Assembly (NCBI GenBank): GCA_017998095.1
Contig: JAGODU010000210.1
Location: forward strand, 1-6,523
Reading direction: 5' to 3'
From: Prolixibacteraceae bacterium
GTDB lineage: Bacteria; Bacteroidota; Bacteroidia; Bacteroidales; Prolixibacteraceae
Length of the DNA: 6,523 nt
Within the stretch, counting starts at the first letter, position 1; each line of letters begins with the position of its first letter. Below, piece after piece: positions 1 through 6,236 of this stretch. The position numbers and the translations under genes are program-made. Under the pieces are notes generated by a model. That model was not told where the DNA came from and did no database searches. It was given only the letters and a program-made list of their open reading frames with translations.

Positions 1-231
1 GAATCACTAATGTAGTATCCGACTGTTTTAGCTATGTAACAAGGGACGACATCAATAAATATAAATGGAAATGCGTTGAATCTCAACGACTTATACTACC
101 CTGCTTTAAAAATGGGGGGATCTGAAAATTTTAATTTAGCCGTTGACAATATTCAAGGGTTCCATGAAATATGAAATCAGATCAAAGATGCGTAGGATAA
201 TAGGATTACAGAAAATCCAATACCCTGTTAA
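1..231 (+). pseudogene. 3' remnant of an unidentified protein gene, frameshifted and with stops
   Basis: An open frame enters from the left edge (codons in phase with base 3) and reads 40 residues, including DDINKYKWKC and ESQRLILPCFKNGG, before TGA at 123-125. The stop directly follows a run of six G (114-119). With one G fewer the reading continues into a protein-like stretch, SENFNLAVDNIQGFHEI, up to TGA at 172-174. It then reads NQIKDA, TAG (193-195), DNRITENPIPC and TAA at 229-231. The two protein-like segments join smoothly at the G run, which suggests a one-base insertion in an old gene followed by nonsense mutations. I do not recognise the family. The remnant ends 22 bases before the helix-turn-helix remnant and lies on the same strand, so the two may once have formed one operon. 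The frameshift could instead be a sequencing error, but the later stops argue for real decay. Confidence 0.45.
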
Positions 232-252
232 TAAAGTATATTAGGAGTGATG

Positions 253-454
253 ATGGATCATTTAGTGGACTGGTGGTTGTCCATCAAAGATTACTATGCT
301 TATCTTGGAATAAGTGATGATATGGCATATCGACGGATAACATCTCACAATATGCCTATCTGCAAAATAGAGTGTTTGTGGAAGTTCAAAATTAATGAGA
401 TAGAGTAGTGAGATAGAGTAGTAGGTAACGAATTGTGGAGCAATATTTAAATAA
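253..454 (+). pseudogene. Excisionase/MerR-like helix-turn-helix protein, C-terminus broken
   Basis: The frame from ATG 253 (AGGAG at 243-247, 5 bases upstream; ATG 250 is an in-frame alternative) gives 51 residues up to TAG 406-408. It has the pattern of small single-domain excisionase-family DNA-binding proteins: W-L-S-I-K-D-Y-Y-A-Y-L-G-I (first helix and turn), MAYRRITSHNMP (recognition helix), then a beta-hairpin-like CLWKFKINEIE. Family members normally continue with a tail such as EEWV-x-x-GGA. Here the 13 bases at 396-408 are exactly repeated at 409-421. After the second copy the phase reads two TAG codons, then VTNCGAIFK and TAA at 452-454. The two stops sit where E and W are expected, each one base from GAG and TGG. 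This supports a recently broken gene. Intact relatives often lie next to restriction or mobile-element genes. It was probably a DNA-binding regulator; the truncated product keeps the helix-turn-helix but lacks its tail, so function is doubtful. Confidence 0.65.
396..421. repeat. 13-bp perfect tandem duplication
   Basis: The unit TGAGATAGAGTAG occurs at 396-408 and again directly at 409-421. The unit carries the TAG stop that ends the helix-turn-helix frame. Because 13 is not a multiple of three, the duplication also shifts the downstream frame. It is consistent with replication slippage in a gene no longer under selection. Confidence 0.9.
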
Positions 455-497
455 ATCAAATTAAGCAAATACGGCTCTACCGGTATGCTGATACTGT

Positions 498-896
498 ATG
501 TTAAGGAAAAGAATTGTACTACTTGGGACAAAGGATGTTGAGGTGCAAAATCTGCTAGGTATGAAAGAATATAAGAAAACCAAAACCCAGGAAAAATGTG
601 CTCTGCTGAATGAGAAAGAAATCAAGCAGGAACTGGTGAATGGACATTCCTTCCTGTATCTATTGAAAGACCACTATCTGCATTTAAGTGACGAGGTTTT
701 AAGTACTAAGCTCAAAGGCAGGTATTTCTACACTTCTGAAGGAGCCAGAGAGAATCTCAGAGAAATGTTCAAAGAGTTCTTCTGCTACCACGGAAAGATT
801 TTTATAAAGTCCATGATACCACGCTTTTTGCAGATGATGGGGCTAAAAGTAGAGAAAGTTTCTATCATAAATCGGAAGAACAGGTTGCCCTTATGA
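498..896 (+). CDS. Hypothetical protein of 132 codons, possibly a relic
   Basis: I do not recognise this product. The frame is open for 132 codons and is rich in charged residues. From about residue 37 it looks like real protein, with segments such as LNEKEIKQELVNGHSF, HYLHLSDEVLS and GARENLREMFKEFF. No signal peptide or membrane segment is visible. The start is uncertain: ATG 498 has no Shine-Dalgarno, GTG 543 has AAGGA at 531-535 seven bases upstream, and ATG 561 (residue 22) is another choice. Near the 3' end a different frame becomes protein-like, running from about 805 through ESFYHKSEEQVALMSYI, TAG (905-907), then KQMQWAEENRIVWMSK and TGA at 983-985. The original gene may therefore have been longer and is now frameshifted. 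The antisense frames have many stops, so coding on the plus strand is favoured. It lies between the broken helix-turn-helix gene and the RT-nitrilase gene, all on one strand. Confidence 0.35.
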   Translation: MLRKRIVLLGTKDVEVQNLLGMKEYKKTKTQEKCALLNEKEIKQELVNGHSFLYLLKDHYLHLSDEVLSTKLKGRYFYTSEGARENLREMFKEFFCYHGKIFIKSMIPRFLQMMGLKVEKVSIINRKNRLPL

Positions 897-994
897 GTTA
901 TATATAGAATAAAGTTCAATTCCAATATTACCAGAAACAGATGCAATGGGCGGAAGAAAATAGGATTGTGTGGATGTCTAAATGAAGGATAAGT

Positions 995-1000
995 TATAAT
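995..1000 (+). promoter_or_regulatory. Possible -10 box upstream of the RT-nitrilase gene
   Basis: A perfect TATAAT lies 64 bases before the start codon at 1065, in an AT-rich leader. No convincing -35 box is found at 16-18 bases; TTGTGT at 966-971 is 23 bases away. The region is so AT-rich that a chance match is plausible. Confidence 0.25.
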
Positions 1001-1064
1001 TATGTTTAAAACTTAAAATATTCGATTTGTAACATAAAATAATTGGTACAGGAGTATAACAAAG

Positions 1065-4000
1065 ATGGCGATTAAAGCAAAGCCAACATTGAAAGCGCTG
1101 TGTAACAAATATTTATTGATTCAAGCATGGAAAAAAACTGCTTCGTATATCCGTTATCATAATTGGTATTCGGACATACTGGATCTTGATTTAAATACTA
1201 TAGATTTACCATTTTTTATTGATACTATATATGAATCTATACTAACTTGGGAAACTGACCCTTTATTAATGATACCTGCTCCTAAAAGCCAGGAGTGGGC
1301 TATTAAAAACAAGCTCTGGAATCCTACTGATAAGATTACAGGGGATAATAGAATTAGACCTTTAGCACATGTTAGCCTTAGGGATCAAGTGCTATCTACA
1401 GCGCTGTTGATCTGTATGGCAGATATAGTTGAGAATAGACAGGGCAATCCCAATCTTCCATTTACAAATGATGTAAACAGAAAGAAGGTCATCTCATACG
1501 GAAATCGTCTGTATTGTAAAGAGCAAAAAGGTAAAATACACTATAACTGGGGATCGATTAAGTTGTATAGATCATACTATCAGGATTACCAGAACTTCCT
1601 AAAAAGACCGGATGTTGTAATACAGGAACTAAAACAGAACAGAAACCCAGAAAAGAAGATAATTCTAATATACACAGACCTGAGTAAATTTTACGATAGA
1701 GTTAGTACAGACCTTCTTCATGACAAGATAAGTAGCGTATTGGGTAACAAAGCCAATGATAGATTTATCGATGTTGCAACTAATATACTTACTTGGAAAT
1801 GGGATGATAAAGGATTTAATAAACAATTGGTAGAAGAATACAGAACAACATCCAATATAGGTAGCTTAGATAAGGTTGCTTTACCACAAGGATTAGTAGC
1901 CAGTGGTTTCTTTTCTAATCTTGTTCTTTTAGATTTTGATGACGCTTTGAAATCATCAATAGGAACCGAATTATCTAAGGGAATAGCATTAATAGATACC
2001 TGTAGATATGTTGATGATATGAGATTCGTTTTAAATGTGGATAATTGCATTAGCGACAATTTAATACAAAAAAAATTCACTAAATGGCTTACGAACAAAT
2101 TAGATTGTTGTTGCCCAGGATTAAAGTTATCTGAAGAGAAAACTATTATAATCAACATAGACTCTGATGATCGATTGCTGGTTAAACAAAGCCGAAAAAT
2201 GCAGAAACTCCAAAAGGAAATATCTGGTGGATTTGATGTAAAAGAGGGATTTGAGATTATTGATGCACTTCAAGGATTAATGCGCGCACAAATGCGATTC
2301 AATGAAGGTAGAATTGTAGAATCTAACAAGTTTACTGCTATTCCTGATGTCAAAGATGAAACAGTGGCAAGATTCGCCGCAAATAGGTTTAGATCATCGT
2401 ACAGATCATTAAGAACTATGTTGTTCGATGATTTTGAGTTATGTGACAAGTGTCCTCAAAAGGAGCATAAGACGGATCATTTGGAAAGTGAATCAAAACT
2501 AACATTGGATGAAGATGCTAAAGTTTTTTCCTTTGGATTGATTGAAAACTGGATTTGTAATCCTGCAAATGTGAGACTGTTGCGGATTGCTTTAGATCTG
2601 TGGCCTGATAAAGGAATGATAGAAAATGTCTTAGAACTGTTAGATCAACATACAATAAGCAAAGTTACTGTAGCTAATACTTCTAATACAAAACAACAAA
2701 CAAACAATAAGAATAATTTTTTTACTGATTATGTAGCTTGGTATTGCATGGCTGAAATATTTAAAGCTGCAGCTACAGAAACTGGAATAACCGACAATAG
2801 CGAAGATCTTCCTGATGTAGTGGACTTTGAAGGATTTAGGAAAGCTCTCATAGATGAAGGAGTGTCGATTCTGAGTTTACGGTCATCCTTAGTACCCTGG
2901 TATGTACAACAACAAGTTTTATTATTTCTGATTGTGGTTAAGCCAGATTGCATACATGTGAATAATGACGTTTCAAAGCCGGAACTGGGGAACTACTATA
3001 GATATGTAAGCTTTATCCAGCAGGAGGAGTTCATAAGTACTGATATTGATTTTGCTAAGTTCGTTTTACTTGTTAAGCAATCATCTGATCATTGGAGTAG
3101 GATTAGACCATATGTATTCAATAAGTTAACTAAGAATGTGATTAATGAGATCGTACAGAGGAACCCATCATTTGGGATTGAATTGCTGAAAGAAATCTCA
3201 CAAAGCAAGGATATGGAGGGGTTTTCAAAAATTTATGATAGCTTAAATAATGCTTCCGAAAGCTCTCTATATAATCTCGTAGTTAATGATAAAAGTTTTA
3301 TTGTAGATGAAAAATCGCTGATAAATTTCTCTTTACTTTTCTTAGGAGAATACCAAAAGATCCCAATTGCGAATTGTAAAAGTATTCCACCGACTGCTAT
3401 AGAAGTAGAAATGGAGAAAGATAAACCAGATTTTGGAAAAGTATCCATCAATATCAATCAATGCAACATAGAAGGATCCTTGTATGATCCTCCCTCATGG
3501 GTGTCCAAAACCTATTATTGGCGATACAATCTTGGTTATCTTATAAGATTTCTATTAACGAGGAATTATGATTATTCACTTAATAAATACCGAAGTCATG
3601 AAAGCACTAGAATACCTGTATATAGAAGACCTGAAAATCACTGGCTTCAAAGAGACTATGGTATGTTTAATGGTTTTCAGAGTTTTGGTGCCGATTGGTT
3701 ACCAATTTCAGAATGGATAGAGCAACTATTGTTCTCACTTTTGCAATGGCCAGGATGTAATGAAAGCAATTTTATCATCCAATTCGATACGCCACTGATA
3801 GGTGCTATTAAAGAACTTGAACAAAGGAAGCAATATCTTGACAAGAAGTATGGTGTCATATCATCAACATTGATGATTCCCTTAAGGGTTAACTCTCTAC
3901 AGGATAAACCTGTTGATAACTCATACAGAGCGTGCATAGTCCAAAAAGTCCTTCCTGATGAGCATTGTTTTACAAATGATGATTTGTCTTTGAGTAGTCA

Positions 4001-4838
4001 CAATAGAAGATCATGCCAAAAAAAGCATCTTGCATCATCTCTTGCAGCACTTAAGAAGATGTTGGATCTACGTGAAACACATCTTCCTTATAATAGAAAA
4101 CTCGATTTACTAATTTTTCCTGAGTTATCAATACATCCAGATGATGTGATTACTCACCTTGTTCCGTTTGTAAGAGCATACAAGACGATGATAATTGCTG
4201 GTATGTGTTATTCGGATCCTGATAATAGAGGAAAATTAATAAATTCTGCTTTGTGGATTATACCGCAGGTTAACTCATCAGGTAATTTTCAAATGATCAT
4301 TAGACGTCAAGGGAAAAAAAATTTGTCTTTTATAGAGAAAGCAGAATACCAGAATAAACTGATTGGTTTCCGTCCATGCCAATGGATTGTTGAGTACTAC
4401 TGGCACAAGAAAGACAAACCCCTTAAGATGTCTGCATCAATATGTTATGATGCTACAGACATAAAACTTGCCGCTGATTTACGAAATAAATCGGATATAT
4501 TTATAATTCCGGCATTTAACCAAGATATAAGCACTTTTGACAATATGGCTCTTGCATTGCACTATCATATGTATCAAATGGTCATTATTGCCAATAATGG
4601 CACATATGGAGGGAGTTGTGCATTTATGCCTCTTCAAGAGCATTATAAAAGGGAAATATTTCATCTTCATGGTCAACCACAAGCATCAATAGCATTTTTT
4701 GAAATAGAAGATTTAAATGCTTTTCTAAATAGATATGAAGACACCTGTAACTCCCTCAGCCATAAAGACCGGTTTAACCACAAAAAAAGCTCATGTTATA
4801 CTTGGAAAACCCCACCAGCTGGAATTGAGCCCAACTAA
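1065..4838 (+). CDS. Defence-associated reverse transcriptase fused to nitrilase (DRT1/UG1-type)
   Basis: This 1257-residue protein has an N-terminal reverse transcriptase and a C-terminal carbon-nitrogen hydrolase. RT signs are the upstream element around R98-P99 (RPLAHVSLRDQV), motif A TDLSKFYD with D205 and D211, motif B PQG at 274-276, and motif C YVDD at 315-318, giving the metal-binding aspartates D205, D317 and D318. The nitrilase spans about 950-1220: E1020 in FPEL, probable K1084 in GKKNL, C1127 in ASICYD, and ANNGTYGGS at 1176-1184. The 43-residue K-to-C spacing is typical of the superfamily. Residues 380-950 are mostly helical-looking with no family I recognise and include a C-x2-C-x4-H-x3-H cluster at 460-472. 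The architecture and length match UG1 reverse transcriptases (DRT type 1), single-gene anti-phage systems of the UG/Abi group; UG5 or UG6, which also carry nitrilase domains, are alternatives. It is likely cytoplasmic, with no signal or membrane segment seen. ATG 1065 is supported by AGGAG at 1050-1054. Both active sites appear intact, so it is probably functional. The nitrilase substrate is unknown. Confidence 0.9.
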   Translation: MAIKAKPTLKALCNKYLLIQAWKKTASYIRYHNWYSDILDLDLNTIDLPFFIDTIYESILTWETDPLLMIPAPKSQEWAIKNKLWNPTDKITGDNRIRPLAHVSLRDQVLSTALLICMADIVENRQGNPNLPFTNDVNRKKVISYGNRLYCKEQKGKIHYNWGSIKLYRSYYQDYQNFLKRPDVVIQELKQNRNPEKKIILIYTDLSKFYDRVSTDLLHDKISSVLGNKANDRFIDVATNILTWKWDDKGFNKQLVEEYRTTSNIGSLDKVALPQGLVASGFFSNLVLLDFDDALKSSIGTELSKGIALIDTCRYVDDMRFVLNVDNCISDNLIQKKFTKWLTNKLDCCCPGLKLSEEKTIIINIDSDDRLLVKQSRKMQKLQKEISGGFDVKEGFEIIDALQGLMRAQMRFNEGRIVESNKFTAIPDVKDETVARFAANRFRSSYRSLRTMLFDDFELCDKCPQKEHKTDHLESESKLTLDEDAKVFSFGLIENWICNPANVRLLRIALDLWPDKGMIENVLELLDQHTISKVTVANTSNTKQQTNNKNNFFTDYVAWYCMAEIFKAAATETGITDNSEDLPDVVDFEGFRKALIDEGVSILSLRSSLVPWYVQQQVLLFLIVVKPDCIHVNNDVSKPELGNYYRYVSFIQQEEFISTDIDFAKFVLLVKQSSDHWSRIRPYVFNKLTKNVINEIVQRNPSFGIELLKEISQSKDMEGFSKIYDSLNNASESSLYNLVVNDKSFIVDEKSLINFSLLFLGEYQKIPIANCKSIPPTAIEVEMEKDKPDFGKVSININQCNIEGSLYDPPSWVSKTYYWRYNLGYLIRFLLTRNYDYSLNKYRSHESTRIPVYRRPENHWLQRDYGMFNGFQSFGADWLPISEWIEQLLFSLLQWPGCNESNFIIQFDTPLIGAIKELEQRKQYLDKKYGVISSTLMIPLRVNSLQDKPVDNSYRACIVQKVLPDEHCFTNDDLSLSSHNRRSCQKKHLASSLAALKKMLDLRETHLPYNRKLDLLIFPELSIHPDDVITHLVPFVRAYKTMIIAGMCYSDPDNRGKLINSALWIIPQVNSSGNFQMIIRRQGKKNLSFIEKAEYQNKLIGFRPCQWIVEYYWHKKDKPLKMSASICYDATDIKLAADLRNKSDIFIIPAFNQDISTFDNMALALHYHMYQMVIIANNGTYGGSCAFMPLQEHYKREIFHLHGQPQASIAFFEIEDLNAFLNRYEDTCNSLSHKDRFNHKKSSCYTWKTPPAGIEPN

Positions 4839-4901
4839 ACATTATGTGAGAATAAATAAACTATGCTTAATCATTTAGAATCTATCACTCACGATTATGT
4901 T
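4838..4901. repeat. Imperfect inverted repeat at the 3' end of the RT-nitrilase gene
   Basis: AACATTATGTGAG at 4838-4850 pairs with CTCACGATTATGTT at 4888-4901. The arms match at 12 positions, with one mismatch and one bulged base, around a 37-base loop. The left arm begins on the last base of the stop codon. No T-run follows on the plus strand, so this is not a standard intrinsic terminator. It could be a transcript-end structure or a leftover of an insertion boundary. Confidence 0.4.
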
Positions 4902-4939
4902 AACGGCATCTAAAATGGTACAAAATAGCAGTGTAAAAT

Positions 4940-5203
4940 TTATACAATTATCGCTTTTAACAGCTGGGGATGCCAGAAGAAATAATATATTTCATTAATC
5001 ACAACGATCGTATCCAGAAGGCCATTCGGAAGCGATGAACTATCGATGGCAAAAGCAAGTAACCTGCGATCCCTCATCTGGTAATTGAGGTCATAAAGAG
5101 CGATCAAAGTAGGGAAAATGCCGATCAGAAAAATGTAACTGTGAGGACTGACGATGATCTCATTATCAAAAAGTTCGAATCGTCCATCATCGCCAACTGA
5201 TTA
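4940..5203 (-). pseudogene. N-terminal remnant resembling Uma2-family (DUF820) protein
   Basis: On the minus strand an 86-codon open frame without a start codon near its beginning runs from just after TAA (5201-5203) to TAA at 4940-4942. It begins GDDGRFELFDNEIIVSPHSY, close to the Uma2 N-terminal pattern (DDGRRYELIDGEL-x-x-SPSPS). About 30 residues later come LAFAID and LLDTIVVINE, which can be laid on the family's FAPxDV and VQPDIVVI segments. The frame before it reads EDNQL, and restoring one lost base would join this to DDGRF as in the usual Q-L-P-D-D-G, so a one-base deletion near 5193 is likely. The C-terminal half carrying the PDDEXK nuclease residues is absent. Only ATG 42 lies within the frame and would give 45 residues. 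Uma2 proteins are putative PDDEXK nucleases common in multi-copy accessory settings. The family match is from memory of the pattern and needs a profile search. Confidence 0.45.
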
Positions 5204-5249
5204 TCCTCTAACCGGTTAATATATACTACCCGGTTCTGGTACTATACCC

Positions 5250-5312
5250 AGATTGGAATTACGGGACTATCCTAATCGGTACTATTGCACTGCTATTAGG
5301 GTTTTCCAATCT
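5250..5312. repeat. 9-bp perfect inverted repeat with a nested 6-bp one
   Basis: AGATTGGAA (5250-5258) is the exact reverse complement of TTCCAATCT (5304-5312). Inside it CCTAAT (5271-5276) pairs with ATTAGG (5295-5300), so the segment could fold as a two-level stem-loop on either strand. There is no T-run after either arm, so it is not an obvious terminator. Function is unknown. Confidence 0.4.
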
Positions 5313-5379
5313 CAAAGTTCCTAATTCCTGACTGCTCTTTCCAATGCTGCCCAAACGCCATACTATTATACAGTAGTAA

Positions 5380-5437
5380 TTATAAACCAGTCCAAAGGAG
5401 TCCAAAAAAGAACTTGGTCATTTATAAAAACCAGTCC
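5380..5437. repeat. Diverged direct repeat, TTATAAACCAGTCC type
   Basis: TTATAAACCAGTCC at 5380-5393 recurs as TTATAAAAACCAGTCC at 5422-5437, the second copy having two extra A. A third AGTCC lies between them (5399-5403). The copies are 42 bases apart. They may be binding sites or an old duplication. Confidence 0.45.
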
Positions 5438-5483
5438 TTAGCATCTTGACAACCAGCAAAGCATTATCCTCACTTTCAACTTC

Positions 5484-5510
5484 TGTCACTTCTTAATGCT
5501 ATAAGTGTCA
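5484..5510. repeat. Hairpin just downstream of birA
   Basis: TGTCACTT (5484-5491) and AAGTGTCA (5503-5510) pair at seven of eight positions around an 11-base loop. Read on the minus strand it begins 12 bases after the birA stop, the right place for a transcript-end hairpin, but no T-run follows, so a Rho-independent terminator is not supported. Confidence 0.3.
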
Positions 5511-5522
5511 ATTTATGGCAGG

Positions 5523-6236
5523 TTAATTTAAAAATTTTAAGATAGAGCCGGTATGCACCGTTATCAGTTCACCCTTTTCATTTCTTGTCAATAAAGCTCC
5601 GCTTTCGTCTATTTCAATAATTTCTGCTTCCAAATTCGTTCCGCCCGTTTCCAGTAAGGCAATGCGTCCTTTGCCAAAAAGATAGTCATTACAATAGTTC
5701 AGATAACTGCTCTGCTCATCCATATAGACACAATTATCCTCCACCGTTTTAATTATTAAGCGGCAGAGTTCTTTATTGGAGACCTCAAAACCCAGAATAT
5801 CCTTCAGGCAAATCGCACCGAATTTTCCCAGTTCGGAATCAATTTCATTATTGGTATTTATGCCCACTCCCGCGATATACATTCTTCTATCCTGATAGTA
5901 GTGACAGAGAATTCCCCCCAGTTTATATCCGGAATAAATGATATCGTTAGTCCATTTTATTTGCAGTTTATCCTTCAGGGTTACAAACAGGGACTGCAAA
6001 CATTGGTGGATGCAAAATCCCAGGTATAAGGCAAAAGAAGGCAGCGTTCTATTATTTTCGTAATCAAAAGTAAACCATAAACCCTCAGGAGGAGACAGCC
6101 AAATATGATTAGCTCTGCCAAAACCGTCATTTTGAGTTTTAGCTTGCACGCAAAGGGGTTCTGCATTCAGTTCTTTTAAGCGTTTGTATTCCAGCATAGT
6201 GCTGTCTAATAAATCATAATAAAAGTAATTACGCAT
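5523..6236 (-). CDS. birA: Biotin--[acetyl-CoA-carboxylase] ligase, short form without DNA-binding domain
   Basis: This 237-residue cytoplasmic enzyme activates biotin with ATP to biotinyl-AMP and transfers it to a lysine on biotin carrier domains such as that of acetyl-CoA carboxylase. The family marks run in order: DST at 11-13, the biotin/adenylate loop QNDGFGRANHIWLSP at 35-49, KWTNDI with KLGGIL at 94-110, GVGIN at 123-127, and a C-terminal beta domain (about 184-237) with EIDESGALL. There is no N-terminal helix-turn-helix, so it is a non-regulatory type, unlike the E. coli repressor form. The loop is degenerate compared with the common GRGRRGR-x-W: R41, W46 and SP are kept, while F39 and N43 replace the usual R and G. 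The ATG directly follows the queA TGA with no gap, and TGAGGA (6241-6246) inside the queA end is 4 bases upstream, so the two genes are very likely translationally coupled. Confidence 0.92.
   Translation of the reverse strand: MRNYFYYDLLDSTMLEYKRLKELNAEPLCVQAKTQNDGFGRANHIWLSPPEGLWFTFDYENNRTLPSFALYLGFCIHQCLQSLFVTLKDKLQIKWTNDIIYSGYKLGGILCHYYQDRRMYIAGVGINTNNEIDSELGKFGAICLKDILGFEVSNKELCRLIIKTVEDNCVYMDEQSSYLNYCNDYLFGKGRIALLETGGTNLEAEIIEIDESGALLTRNEKGELITVHTGSILKFLN

Larger units (their letters stand above)
5204..5522. other. Noncoding spacer between the Uma2-like remnant and birA
   Basis: No convincing gene is seen here on either strand. It contains a 10-bp palindrome TAACCGGTTA (5209-5218), a spaced inverted repeat (5250-5312), a diverged direct repeat (5380-5437) and a hairpin just past birA (5484-5510). 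A TATAAT on the minus strand (5365-5370) could start transcription toward the Uma2-like remnant, but its best -35 match, TTGGAC (5390-5395), is 19 bases away. Short open stretches in several frames are too small to claim and may be decayed sequence. Confidence 0.6.

Noticed and set aside
74..88. Perfect 6-bp hairpin CGTTGA-ATC-TCAACG
   Set aside because: It falls inside the protein-like remnant, has a 3-base loop and no T-run, and is short enough to arise by chance.
143..175. TTGACA as a -35 box for the helix-turn-helix gene
   Set aside because: The best -10 match downstream (TATGAA 170-175) is 21 bases away, and the TTGACA lies in a protein-like remnant.
262..531. 89-codon minus-strand frame
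   Set aside because: It lies antisense across the helix-turn-helix remnant and its duplication, has no family pattern, and looks like a by-product of the opposite strand.
900..1064. Retron-type msr/msd noncoding RNA upstream of the reverse transcriptase
   Set aside because: No strong stem-loops or retron-like inverted repeats are visible, and the fused nitrilase and motif spacing fit UG1 rather than a retron.
1718..2158. 146-codon minus-strand frame, and shorter ones at 2729-2953, 3233-3457, 3677-3937 and 4479-4682
   Set aside because: All lie antisense inside the RT-nitrilase gene, which has clear domain evidence in its own frame.
5219..5335. Plus-strand stretch reading like a small membrane segment (GTILIGTIALLLGF)
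   Set aside because: It has no start codon or Shine-Dalgarno, is interrupted upstream, and overlaps the inverted repeat.
5418..5489. 23-residue minus-strand frame from GTG, reading VESEDNALLVVK
   Set aside because: It looks mildly protein-like but is too short, has no Shine-Dalgarno and matches no family; it may be old debris.
5981..6166. 61-codon minus-strand frame inside birA
   Set aside because: It is in another frame of the well-supported birA gene and shows no protein family pattern.
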